Made by a program: the position numbers and the translations under genes
DNA from: JBDKTK01 sp039680225
GTDB taxonomy: Bacteria; Desulfobacterota; Syntrophia; Syntrophales; UBA4778
Assembly (NCBI GenBank): GCA_039680225.1
Contig: JBDKTK010000082.1
Span: forward strand, 1 to 12,251
Length of the DNA stretch: 12,251 nt
Direction: 5' to 3'
Notes under the pieces: model-generated
The model's database searches: none
Told to the model about the DNA's origin: nothing
Seen by the model: the letters and a program-made list of their open reading frames with translations, nothing else
Shown: one piece after another, positions 1-6,447 of the stretch
How the letters are laid out: each line of letters opens with the position of its first letter
Numbering within the stretch: the stretch's first letter is position 1

Positions 1-35
1 TTGCAGTGCATTGTTTCTTAAACGCTCAATTTGAG

Positions 36-41
36 AGGAGG
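36..41 (+). promoter_or_regulatory. Ribosome-binding site of the AtoE-type gene
   Basis: AGGAGG with a seven-base spacer to ATG 49. It decides the start, because the longer reading frame from TTG 31 would place this site inside the coding sequence. Confidence 0.8.
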
Positions 42-48
42 TACAATT

Positions 49-1404
49 ATGATCAGACGGCTTGCTTCATTCTTCACTTACATCATGCGTCATTATCTTC
101 CGGACGCTTACCTGTTTGCTATCCTGCTGACGTTCCTTTCCGGGATTCTTGCACTTTTCTTCACTGATGCTCCATTCATGAAAGTGATTTCTACTTGGGG
201 CGGCGGAATCTATGGAATCATTGCCTTTGCCTTCCAGATGATCCTGATCCTGGTGACTGGGCATGCGCTCGCCCTATCCCCGGCTGTGAATCGGATTCTG
301 GTCTGGATAGCGGGTAAAGGCGGAACACCGATCAAGGCCGGGATGATAGTTTCCTTTGTCGCGGCCGTGTGCTGCTTTTTGAGTTGGGGATTCGGCCTTA
401 TAGTGGGAGGTCTGCTGGCTCTTGAGATCGCCAAAAGGACGAAAAAGGTGGATTATCCTTACCTGATTGCGGCCGGATACAGCGGTTTCGTAATCTGGCA
501 TATGGGGATTTCGGGCTCCATCCCGCTCTTGCTTGCTACTGCCAAGAGCCCTCAGAATTTTATTGAAAAAATTACGGGCGTAACAATTCCAGTGTCGCAG
601 ACGATCTTCCAGCCATACAACTTGATTCCTGCGCTGCTCATAATATTTACACTTCCCGTCCTTTTTGCCCTGATGCATCCCAAAGAGGAGGATGTTGTAT
701 CCATTAGTAAAGAAAAGCTTGATGATCTGGAAAGCGAGACCGTTACAGTTGAAAAACCCGCAAACGCCACCCTGGCGGAGATAATCGACCACAGCTATAT
801 AATCAACTACATTTTTGCCGCTATGGGCGTCATTTACCTGTACTGGCATTTTTCCACCAAGGGATTCGACCTTAACCTCAACGTGGTCATATTCATATTC
901 TTCATGGCAGGCGTGATACTCCATGGAAAGCCGACCAATTACATTCTGGCCGTGAATACTGCAATCAAGGGAGCGGGCGGTATAGCCCTCCAGTTCCCGA
1001 TGTATGGTGGAATACAGGGAATTCTGACAGGCACCGGCCTCGCCAAGGTTATTGCCACCTGGTTTGTCGCAATCTCCAGCCCGGAGACATTTTACATGTT
1101 CCAGTTCTGGGGGGCGGGCCTCATCAACATGTTCGTTCCCTCGGGCGGCGGGCAATGGGTCGTGCAGGGCCCGATCACGATTGAGGCCGCAAGGCTTATG
1201 GGCATAGACATGACTAAATCCGCCATGATGGTTGCCTGGGGCGACCAGTGGACGAACATGATACAGCCTTTCTGGGCCCTGCCTCTGCTCGGCCTTGCCG
1301 GGCTATCCGCAAGGGACATTATGGGATATACTACAATGGTCCTGCTATGGTCGGGAGTTGTGCTGTCGGTATTTGCTCTGCTGGTAGGATATGGTGTGTT
1401 TTAG
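49..1404 (+). CDS. atoE: Short-chain fatty-acid transporter, AtoE family
   Basis: An integral membrane carrier of 451 residues, expected to move short-chain fatty acids such as acetoacetate or butyrate across the inner membrane. It is hydrophobic almost throughout, with about a dozen membrane spans and one charged cytoplasmic-type stretch at residues 211-245. The family's conserved segments are clear near the end: a glycine-rich FVPSGGGQWVVQGP at 362-375 and a WGDQWTNMIQPFWALP segment at 397-412. The start is set by a strong AGGAGG at 36-41, seven bases before ATG 49; an in-frame TTG at 31 lies just upstream of this site and is unlikely to be used. Length fits the family. The gene stands alone here, with its promoter to the left of the window, and ends at a strong terminator. 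In E. coli the homologue lies with acetoacetate CoA-transferase genes; none is visible. Family assignment is firm; the exact substrate is inferred. Confidence 0.88.
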   Translation: MIRRLASFFTYIMRHYLPDAYLFAILLTFLSGILALFFTDAPFMKVISTWGGGIYGIIAFAFQMILILVTGHALALSPAVNRILVWIAGKGGTPIKAGMIVSFVAAVCCFLSWGFGLIVGGLLALEIAKRTKKVDYPYLIAAGYSGFVIWHMGISGSIPLLLATAKSPQNFIEKITGVTIPVSQTIFQPYNLIPALLIIFTLPVLFALMHPKEEDVVSISKEKLDDLESETVTVEKPANATLAEIIDHSYIINYIFAAMGVIYLYWHFSTKGFDLNLNVVIFIFFMAGVILHGKPTNYILAVNTAIKGAGGIALQFPMYGGIQGILTGTGLAKVIATWFVAISSPETFYMFQFWGAGLINMFVPSGGGQWVVQGPITIEAARLMGIDMTKSAMMVAWGDQWTNMIQPFWALPLLGLAGLSARDIMGYTTMVLLWSGVVLSVFALLVGYGVF

Positions 1405-1427
1405 AAACGGAAATAAAATAATAACTG

Positions 1428-1459
1428 AAAAAACGGCGGGTTTTCACCCGCCGTTTTTT
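1428..1459. terminator. Bidirectional rho-independent terminator
   Basis: Two perfectly complementary 14-base arms (1428-1441 and 1446-1459) enclose a four-base loop. The core is CGGCGGGT/ACCCGCCG, flanked by six A on the left and six T on the right, so either strand gives a GC-rich stem followed by a U tract. It lies 24 bases after the AtoE stop and 13 bases beyond the end of the converging lipoprotein gene, so it can end both transcripts. Confidence 0.93.
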
Positions 1460-1472
1460 ATTTACTGATGTG

Positions 1473-2114
1473 TCATTCATTCGAGAAAAGCGCTCTCTCT
1501 TTGGCCGTCACTATAGGATATTTTTTCCTGTTTTCCATAATGCTCTTGAATATACCGGAATTAGTCGTGTTATCTCCATTCATCTTCAGCAGGGAACTGA
1601 AAGAGATTATTCCGAGCACACCATAATAGCTTTTAGATACGTTGTAGTTCTCCTCGTCAAGGCATCTGGCCGTCTTTTTGTCTATGAATTTGGCGGAGAT
1701 GTTCATTTTTCCTCCGGAAGCAAGCTTTTCGAGCAGGCTCGACTTGACTTCCTCAACCTGTATGATTAGTGCGTCAGGCTCATCCGAAACTTCCGATGTT
1801 TCGTAGGGCCGGCAGACAAGGTCCAGGCCCATTTCCCTCGCCATTTCGCTGATTGTCCGGCTGTATGCCCCCTCCATTGCAGCATTCATTTTTGCAGAAT
1901 CACCTCTTTGTGGCTGAACATCAACCAGAACGAAGGCATTCCGGTATTTTTTGAAAACAGGCTCTTTGCCTTTGACATTCTTCAGGGCCGAAATAGATGC
2001 GTAGCCCTGATAAACGGATCCGGCGGTCATAAGCGGCAATAATGCGTTGGGCAGGCATCCGTTCAGAAATACAACTGAAAAAAACAAGAGAGCTGTCAAA
2101 GCAGTCCTTTTCAT
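1473..2114 (-). CDS. Putative lipoprotein of unknown function
   Basis: A 213-residue protein that I do not recognise. The N-terminus is a typical lipoprotein signal: K2-R3, a hydrophobic run at 5-17, then the lipobox LNGC with the lipidated cysteine at C20. A second short apolar segment follows at 21-33 (LPNALLPLMTAG). The mature part is a mixed charged domain with a beta-rich centre around residues 92-125 (DALIIQVEEVKSS, then MNISAKFIDKKT). It should be anchored to a membrane facing the periplasm. The start ATG 2112-2114 follows GGAGGA with a six-base spacer. It is single, converging on the AtoE-type gene with a shared terminator. Its sequence looks more AT-rich than the genes to its right, by eye only. 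It could be an assembly or envelope-stress lipoprotein, but nothing in the sequence shows this. Confidence 0.8.
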   Translation of the reverse strand: MKRTALTALLFFSVVFLNGCLPNALLPLMTAGSVYQGYASISALKNVKGKEPVFKKYRNAFVLVDVQPQRGDSAKMNAAMEGAYSRTISEMAREMGLDLVCRPYETSEVSDEPDALIIQVEEVKSSLLEKLASGGKMNISAKFIDKKTARCLDEENYNVSKSYYGVLGIISFSSLLKMNGDNTTNSGIFKSIMENRKKYPIVTAKERALFSNE

Positions 2115-2133
2115 AAACAGTCCTCCGCCAGGC

Positions 2134-2148
2134 TGAAATCAAATTTCA
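2134..2148. repeat. 15-base inverted repeat upstream of the lipoprotein gene
   Basis: TGAAAT, a three-base centre (CAA), then ATTTCA: perfect six-base arms. It ends 20 bases before the lipoprotein start codon, just upstream of the ribosome-binding site, where an operator could sit. Being short and AT-rich it could also be chance. Confidence 0.3.
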
Positions 2149-2280
2149 ATTGGAAGGTGATATTGCGAGATATGCCTGATTTGATTCAACAGCTGAAATG
2201 GGGATGATTTTCCAGCCGTGTTTTTTACCTGGGGCCGCTCTTAACAGATTACTGCAGTTCGTGTCAAGCAAGGGGAGTAA

Positions 2281-2511
2281 TTAACCGGATGATTTAAGTA
2301 TCAGCTTGCTCCCTTCCTGCAAGGCCCCGTCCAGGCCGACAGCGAATCCGTTTTCGTCCTCAATGCGGATAAGGCCTTGCTCGGCCTGCCGTAAATATTC
2401 GTAATCCAGGGCTATGAGCGCATGCCTGACTTTCATGCCCCGGAACAATTCAACAGGAACGCCGTTTACATGCACGGTCATCCGCTCTGATGATTTTTTC
2501 TCATCTGACAA
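2281..2511 (-). CDS. Small ThiS/MoaD-like (beta-grasp) protein
   Basis: A 76-residue protein. After a polar N-terminus, residues 11-30 (MTVHVNGVPVELFRGMKVRH) read like the first two strands and helix start of the ThiS/MoaD/ferredoxin-like beta-grasp fold, and the end (LQEGSKLILKSSG) like its last strand. ThiS and MoaD end in Gly-Gly, which is adenylated; this protein ends in Ser-Gly, so that chemistry is doubtful. The longest frame begins at TTG 2509-2511, whose codons overlap the last 11 bases of the 5'-nucleotidase gene; AAGGA lies ten bases before it, and coupling to the upstream stop is likely. A later ATG at 2479-2481 would remove ten residues but has a poor ribosome-binding site. The fold is inferred by eye, and no function is assigned. 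It is probably cytoplasmic, as there is no signal peptide. Confidence 0.68.
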   Translation of the reverse strand: MSDEKKSSERMTVHVNGVPVELFRGMKVRHALIALDYEYLRQAEQGLIRIEDENGFAVGLDGALQEGSKLILKSSG

Positions 2512-4006
2512 TTACTATTCGTCCTTCCACCCGGGGGTTGACGGGAGAATTCTTTTCCAGGTGCCTGACGAAGATGTCGCGCACGTCGTCCCCGTAAACA
2601 ATATTCTTCCCCTGCTTGAAAGAGACGTAACGGTCGCCTCCCGCGGCCAGGAAATCATTGGTGGCCACGCGATAGGTCCGGTCCGGATCGAGTTTCCTGC
2701 CGTTTACCAGGGCTTCCACAACCCTGCCTCCCTGGGGATTGGCAGGATTGATTTTCACTTTCATCCCGGAGACCTGGAGGACCCCGAATTCGCGCGCTGC
2801 GCTGTGCTCCAGGATCTCCTTGATCTGTCTGCCGGTCAGGTCCATCGCGACCACAAGGTTGTCGAACGGCAGGGCCTCGAACGCCTGTTCCAGCCGTATT
2901 TTCCCCCTGAATATGTCGGTCCGGACCCCGCCGCTGTTGTAGAAGGCGATCCGGGCTGCGGCTTCCCTGCGCACCGCGTCGCAGATAAGGTCGCCCAGGT
3001 TGGATTCGCCCTCAGCGCTGCGCAGGAGGTCCGTTTTGGTCTCGCCCACCACCCGGGAGAATTCTTTTTTTATTTTCTCATCATATGTTTTGACTATGCC
3101 GTCAATTTTTTCATCAAAAGGGGCGCCCGGTGATGAGTTCACAGGTTTCAGGTTATCATGGGAATATTTCAGCACCCGGCCCGACGCTGCGTCCACTTCC
3201 AGGTCGAGCACACCCAGGTAATTCCCCCAGGAACCCGCCTGGACAATGACCGTCTGACCTGCAACAAAAGGCGGAGTCACGGCCGTATGGCTGTGCCCCC
3301 CGACGATGACGTCGATCCCCCGCACCCGCTCCGCAATGGCGCGGTCCCTGTCAAAACCGCAATGGGAAAGGGCGATGACCAGCTTCGCCCCGCCTTTCCG
3401 GGCAGCGCTTATCAGCGCAGGCAGGACCTTTTCCGGCTCCTGGAACCTGAAGTCCTTCACGTTTTTGGGATTGGTTGTGAATGCGGTTTCCGGCGTGAGT
3501 ATCCCGATGACTGCGACCTTTATGCCTTTCTTCTCCAGTAAAATGAATTTTTTTATTCCGGGCACGCCGGACCCGTTTCTACAGGCCAGGTTGGCCGCAA
3601 GGAAAGGGAACCCGGCCTGGGCCTTCATCTTCAGCAGTTCCGGCCAGCCCCAGTCGAACTCGTGGTTGCCGAGTTCCATGGCTTCGAAGCCCAGATAATT
3701 CATTATTTCCGTAACGGGCTTTCCGCGGAAAACGTTGGATATGGGTGTGCCCTGGAACATGTCGCCGGCCGCGAGCAGGATCGAGCCTTCCGGGTTGGCG
3801 GATTTTTCCCGGAGGACCATCGCCCCGAAATAAGCCGCTCCGCCCGTCGTTGTTTTGCCCTTTGAGGGTTGTATATGGCCGTGAAGGTCATTAAGGTGTA
3901 TAATTTTAAGTATTACATGAGACTCATCGGAAGCGATGCAGTTTCCGGAAAGAAAAACGAGCACGAGGATAAAAACCGGCCAGTTGAGCCGCCGCAGCGT
4001 TTTCAT
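2501..4006 (-). CDS. Exported 5'-nucleotidase / UDP-sugar hydrolase family (UshA-like)
   Basis: A 501-residue two-domain enzyme expected to remove phosphate from extracellular nucleotides, releasing nucleosides, in the periplasm. Residues 1-25 form a signal peptide (basic start, hydrophobic 10-20, likely cut after A25). The N-terminal metallophosphatase domain has all the metal ligands: LNDLHGH 38-44, GDMFQGTP 81-88, GNHE 113-116, SHCGFD 214-219 and GGHSH 236-240. The C-terminal 5'-nucleotidase domain shows NLGD 336-339, the substrate-arginine motif NSGGVR 357-362, and ATNDFLAAGGDRY 448-460. Length fits the family, and no key residue is missing. ATG 4004-4006 follows AAGGTG with a short spacer. 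It heads a two-gene unit with the small beta-grasp gene and diverges from a secreted metallophosphoesterase, which supports a role in phosphate or nucleoside scavenging. Whether it prefers AMP, UDP-sugars or another ester cannot be told. Confidence 0.92.
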   Translation of the reverse strand: MKTLRRLNWPVFILVLVFLSGNCIASDESHVILKIIHLNDLHGHIQPSKGKTTTGGAAYFGAMVLREKSANPEGSILLAAGDMFQGTPISNVFRGKPVTEIMNYLGFEAMELGNHEFDWGWPELLKMKAQAGFPFLAANLACRNGSGVPGIKKFILLEKKGIKVAVIGILTPETAFTTNPKNVKDFRFQEPEKVLPALISAARKGGAKLVIALSHCGFDRDRAIAERVRGIDVIVGGHSHTAVTPPFVAGQTVIVQAGSWGNYLGVLDLEVDAASGRVLKYSHDNLKPVNSSPGAPFDEKIDGIVKTYDEKIKKEFSRVVGETKTDLLRSAEGESNLGDLICDAVRREAAARIAFYNSGGVRTDIFRGKIRLEQAFEALPFDNLVVAMDLTGRQIKEILEHSAAREFGVLQVSGMKVKINPANPQGGRVVEALVNGRKLDPDRTYRVATNDFLAAGGDRYVSFKQGKNIVYGDDVRDIFVRHLEKNSPVNPRVEGRIVIVR

Positions 4007-4033
4007 GTTTCACCTTCAGGATTTGTTTCGGCC

Positions 4034-4062
4034 ACCATATATTTCCAGGGGGATCATTGCAA
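4034..4062 (-). promoter_or_regulatory. Candidate promoter of the 5'-nucleotidase gene
   Basis: Reading the minus strand, TTGCAA (4057-4062), a 17-base spacer and TATGGT (4034-4039) give 4/6 and 4/6 matches to the sigma70 boxes. Transcription would start about 20 bases before the ATG. Weak, but the best match in the divergent gap. Confidence 0.3.
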
Positions 4063-4064
4063 AC

Positions 4065-4093
4065 TTAAAAATGGATTTGTTGATTAATATAAC
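4065..4093 (+). promoter_or_regulatory. Candidate promoter of the metallophosphoesterase gene
   Basis: TTAAAA (4065-4070), a 17-base spacer and TATAAC (4088-4093, 5/6) point right and would give a leader of about 25 bases. It overlaps the flank of the opposing 5'-nucleotidase promoter, so the two may compete. Confidence 0.35.
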
Positions 4094-4097
4094 CGGG

Positions 4098-4114
4098 TCC
4101 CGGCACATCCGGGA
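4098..4114 (+). other. Leader hairpin before the metallophosphoesterase
   Basis: TCCCGG, a five-base loop (CACAT) and CCGGGA make a six-pair, almost all-GC stem ending 10 bases before ATG 4125. It lies at the predicted transcript start and over the place where a ribosome would bind, so it could lower translation. No U tract follows, so it is not a terminator. Confidence 0.4.
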
Positions 4115-4124
4115 ACTCCAGGCG

Positions 4125-4955
4125 ATGAAGACGAGAAAAAATACATTCATCCTGATTTGCCTGTTCCTTCTGGTCATTGCGGGATCGGCGTATGCCCAGT
4201 CAGACACGTGGACCTTTGCCGTGTACGGCGACTCCCAGACAAATAATAACATCCATGAAAAGATTGCGGGTCTGATAGTGAAAGCCCGGCCCGACGCCGT
4301 GTTCCACACGGGAGACATGGTCGAGAGGGCAAACAGCTCAAAAGACTGGGACGCCTTTAACCGGATCACGGCCGAGATGAGGGCCAAGGCGGAATTCTTC
4401 CCGGCCATCGGGACCCATGACAACAACCCCGCTTTCTTTTTCAGGAACTTCCCGTACCTGTCCTCCAGGCGCTGGTATTCGGTGGAGAAGGGCGGCGTTC
4501 ATTTCATCATCCTCGACAGCCAATCGAAGCTGGAGTCGGGGTCGCCGCAATACTGCTGGCGGGAAGCCGACCTGAAGTCGGCAGGAAACAAATCGGGATT
4601 TAAGGCAGTCATTCTCCACAATGCAGTTTTCAGCTCCGGCGGTCATGAGCAGGACCCGCAAGCTGTCCGGTACCTTGTCCCCCTGCTCGAAAGGCACAGG
4701 GTCGACATTGTCTTCAGCGGCCATGACCACCATTATGAGAGATCGTACAGGAACGGAATCTATTACATAGTAAACGGCGGGGGCGGGGCCGGGCTCAGGG
4801 GCCGCAAGAGGGCCAACCCTTACAGCCAGCTATTCAAGAAGCTCAACCATTATTGCCTCGTTTCCGTTTCCGGAGGGGAGATGAAGGTTGATGTCTATGA
4901 CATCGATTCCAGGCTGATCGACAGCTTCAAAATTCCGAAGCGGCCCGGGATTTGA
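4125..4955 (+). CDS. Secreted metallophosphoesterase (calcineurin-like / purple-acid-phosphatase-like)
   Basis: A 276-residue enzyme expected to hydrolyse phosphate esters outside the cytoplasm. Residues 1-24 are a clean signal peptide ending AYA, cut before Q25. The metal-binding series runs YGDSQ 34-38, TGDMVE 62-67, GTHDNN 96-101, ILHN 163-166 and SGHDHHYER 198-206, followed by YYIVNGGGGAG 213-223, as in purple-acid-phosphatase-like members. One ligand differs: the usual GNHD is GTHD here (T97). The open frame extends upstream to 3936 but that stretch crosses the opposite-strand nucleotidase gene and lacks a signal peptide, so ATG 4125 is chosen; its ribosome-binding site is poor (CCAGG). 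It diverges from the 5'-nucleotidase, suggesting a shared scavenging role. The substrate is unknown. Confidence 0.85.
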   Translation: MKTRKNTFILICLFLLVIAGSAYAQSDTWTFAVYGDSQTNNNIHEKIAGLIVKARPDAVFHTGDMVERANSSKDWDAFNRITAEMRAKAEFFPAIGTHDNNPAFFFRNFPYLSSRRWYSVEKGGVHFIILDSQSKLESGSPQYCWREADLKSAGNKSGFKAVILHNAVFSSGGHEQDPQAVRYLVPLLERHRVDIVFSGHDHHYERSYRNGIYYIVNGGGGAGLRGRKRANPYSQLFKKLNHYCLVSVSGGEMKVDVYDIDSRLIDSFKIPKRPGI

Positions 4956-5091
4956 TCGTCCTGATCATCTCTTTAATGATAATCGGAATTGGCGGCAGAC
5001 TTTTGGCCCCCAGGCAGACGGAATTTTTTATTCATCCCAATCACGCTTTGAATATTTCAGCAGGACGCCGGAAAGATCGGGACAGGAGGGA

Positions 5092-5343
5092 TCACAAGAC
5101 GATTTTGACTGAGGGATGTTTCCTGAGCGCTTCGTAAATTGAAACCCGGTGCTCTTCGCTGCAGACCATCAGTTCCAGGTTCAGGCAATGGTACTTACCG
5201 GTCTTGCTGCTGTTCGACAGGGTGACCGAGCAGGCCCCGTTTTGGACAATCTCCCGGATGGCCCGCCTGATCGAATCTTCGCTGCTCCCGATTACCTTGT
5301 AAACCCAGGAACAGGGATAATCAAAGTGCGCCTTTTTCTTCAT
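5092..5343 (-). CDS. DUF493 family (YbeD-like) small protein
   Basis: An 83-residue protein matching the DUF493/YbeD family along its whole length. The family pattern is visible: FDYPCSWVYKVIG at 7-19, a polar core with SSKTGKYHCLNLELMV at 45-60, and an IYEALRKHPSVKIVL end at 69-83. The E. coli member has an ACT-like fold resembling a regulatory domain of phosphoglycerate dehydrogenase, so a small regulatory or ligand-binding role is possible, but the function of the family is not established. It is cytoplasmic. No Shine-Dalgarno sequence precedes ATG 5341-5343; instead a sigma70-like promoter ends six bases before the ATG, implying a leaderless message. It follows the TupA-like gene on the same strand after 47 bases but probably has its own promoter. 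Confidence 0.85.
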   Translation of the reverse strand: MKKKAHFDYPCSWVYKVIGSSEDSIRRAIREIVQNGACSVTLSNSSKTGKYHCLNLELMVCSEEHRVSIYEALRKHPSVKIVL

Positions 5344-5349
5344 TTAATG

Positions 5350-5379
5350 ATTTTATCACGCATTTCCCCGATATGTAAA
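5350..5379 (-). promoter_or_regulatory. Promoter placing the DUF493 transcript start at its ATG
   Basis: On the minus strand, TTTACA (5374-5379, 5/6), an 18-base spacer and TAAAAT (5350-5355, 5/6). Six bases (CATTAA) separate the -10 box from the A of the start codon, so the usual initiation distance falls on the ATG itself. Confidence 0.55.
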
Positions 5380-5390
5380 CATCTGAAGAA

Positions 5391-6206
5391 TCAGGGCCTG
5401 GAATAAAGAGGTGTGCTGTACCTGTCTTTTCCATATTGGCGGATAAGGTCCCGGGCCTTTTCAGAGCTTAGGAAATCAAGCAGGGCCCGGGCGCTTTCCG
5501 ACAGGTTCCCGTCCTGCGGCACTATATCGACAATCTCGTACAAGTGCAGGAGCAGCGGGTCTCCAGCCACGAAAGGCTCAAGGCTGTTGCGGTTTCTCCA
5601 GGCGATATAATTTGCCCGGTCGGTCAGGACGTAGGCGCGCTTTGCCGACGCGATCTCCAGCGTTCCGGCCATGGGCCGGCCCGATATCAGAAACCACTTC
5701 TGCCCGGATGTATTCACCCCGGCCTCCTTCCACAGGTCGGACTCCCTCACATTTATTCCGGAACCGTCGCCGCGGGAAACATAGGGGGATTGCGTTGCCG
5801 CGATCCGTCGAAAGGCCTCGAGGATGGATTTCAGCTTTCTCACTCCCGCCCTGTCGTCGGCCGGCCCGAGGAGGACCAGTTCGCTTCTCAGCAGGGGGAC
5901 CCTGCTCCTGCCGAGACCGTCCCTGATGAACTTGCCGATGAAAAGGGGCGAATCGCTCAACAGCAGGTCCGCCTCCGACTTTTCTATTTTCAGATACGCC
6001 CCGCTGCCCAGCGGGAGCAGGGCTGCACTTCCCCCCGTCTGCTTCTGGTACTCGGATAACAGGAATTGGAGGACTCCCGTTTCCACGACATCGAAGGGGG
6101 CTGCCAGGGTCGCCCCGGCAGGCTTGTTCTGCTGTGCCGGCGAATAGCCGAACAGCAAAAATACGGCAGCGGCCGACAGCAGCGCGGTCCATAGGGCTCT
6201 CTTCAT
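5391..6206 (-). CDS. Periplasmic oxyanion-binding protein, TupA-like (tungstate family), orphan
   Basis: A 271-residue exported solute-binding protein resembling the tungstate-binding TupA group (PstS-like domain). A signal peptide spans 1-24 (K2-R3, hydrophobic 5-20, likely cut after SPA). Family landmarks: the region LLPLGSGAYLKIEKSEADLLL 63-83, a VLLGPADDRAG segment 111-121, YVSRGDGSG 142-150, DLWKEAG 157-163, MAGTLEIASAKRAYVLTDRANYI 179-201, and YGKDRYSTP near the end. The N-terminal TTTS-type anion-binding motif expected after the signal peptide is replaced by TLAAPFDVVETG (33-44). ATG 6204-6206 follows GAGGAGG with an eight-base spacer. No permease or ATPase of a tungstate importer is adjacent; the nearest ABC gene is an exporter of another type on the other strand. 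It may bind a different ligand or act as a sensor. Fold assignment is good; the ligand is uncertain. Confidence 0.8.
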   Translation of the reverse strand: MKRALWTALLSAAAVFLLFGYSPAQQNKPAGATLAAPFDVVETGVLQFLLSEYQKQTGGSAALLPLGSGAYLKIEKSEADLLLSDSPLFIGKFIRDGLGRSRVPLLRSELVLLGPADDRAGVRKLKSILEAFRRIAATQSPYVSRGDGSGINVRESDLWKEAGVNTSGQKWFLISGRPMAGTLEIASAKRAYVLTDRANYIAWRNRNSLEPFVAGDPLLLHLYEIVDIVPQDGNLSESARALLDFLSSEKARDLIRQYGKDRYSTPLYSRP

Positions 6207-6391
6207 GGGAAAGGCCTCCTCGCAATATCCCGGGGGGACTAAAAGAGGGCGGAACAGGATTTTTTTTATTTCAGGTTACAAAAGGAATAATCGTTTTGCA
6301 AAGGCTTAGTTTGATTCCCGAAATTCAGGCAAGTACATGGGGATATGCGCCGGAAACTTAGACACGGTAAGGGTTTCCCTCATTTTTCATA

Positions 6392-6420
6392 TTGACAGCC
6401 CCCGGAAGAAATTATATTAC
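6392..6420 (+). promoter_or_regulatory. Candidate promoter of the ABC exporter
   Basis: A perfect TTGACA (6392-6397) with TATTAC 17 bases on (6415-6420), or TATATT at 15 bases (6413-6418). The transcript would start about 20 bases before ATG 6448. The rest of this 241-base divergent gap shows nothing else convincing. Confidence 0.5.
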
Positions 6421-6447
6421 CGGCCAGTTTTTGGAAGGAATATGGAG

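Noticed and set aside
274..1155. A 293-codon minus-strand frame opposite the AtoE-type gene.
   Set aside because: Opposite a well-conserved transporter, with no motif, signal or ribosome-binding site of note.
2239..2267. A minus-strand TTGACA (2262-2267) as promoter of the lipoprotein gene.
   Set aside because: No acceptable -10 box follows at 16-18 bases; the best match is 3/6 (TAAGAG) or worse.
2414..3133. A 239-codon plus-strand frame opposite the 5'-nucleotidase.
   Set aside because: It is the antisense shadow of the conserved C-terminal domain of the nucleotidase, with no recognisable content.
3936..4124. An N-terminal extension of the metallophosphoesterase by 63 codons.
   Set aside because: It overlaps the opposite-strand nucleotidase start and would bury the clear signal peptide beginning at ATG 4125.
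4952..5137. A 61-codon plus-strand frame with an apolar start, overlapping the metallophosphoesterase stop.
   Set aside because: TTG start, no ribosome-binding site, and it runs into the opposite-strand DUF493 gene; possible but unsupported.
5578..6225. A 215-codon minus-strand frame overlapping the TupA-like gene in another frame.
   Set aside because: Its product is arginine- and glycine-rich low-complexity sequence typical of an out-of-frame reading; the TupA-like frame has motifs and a good ribosome-binding site.
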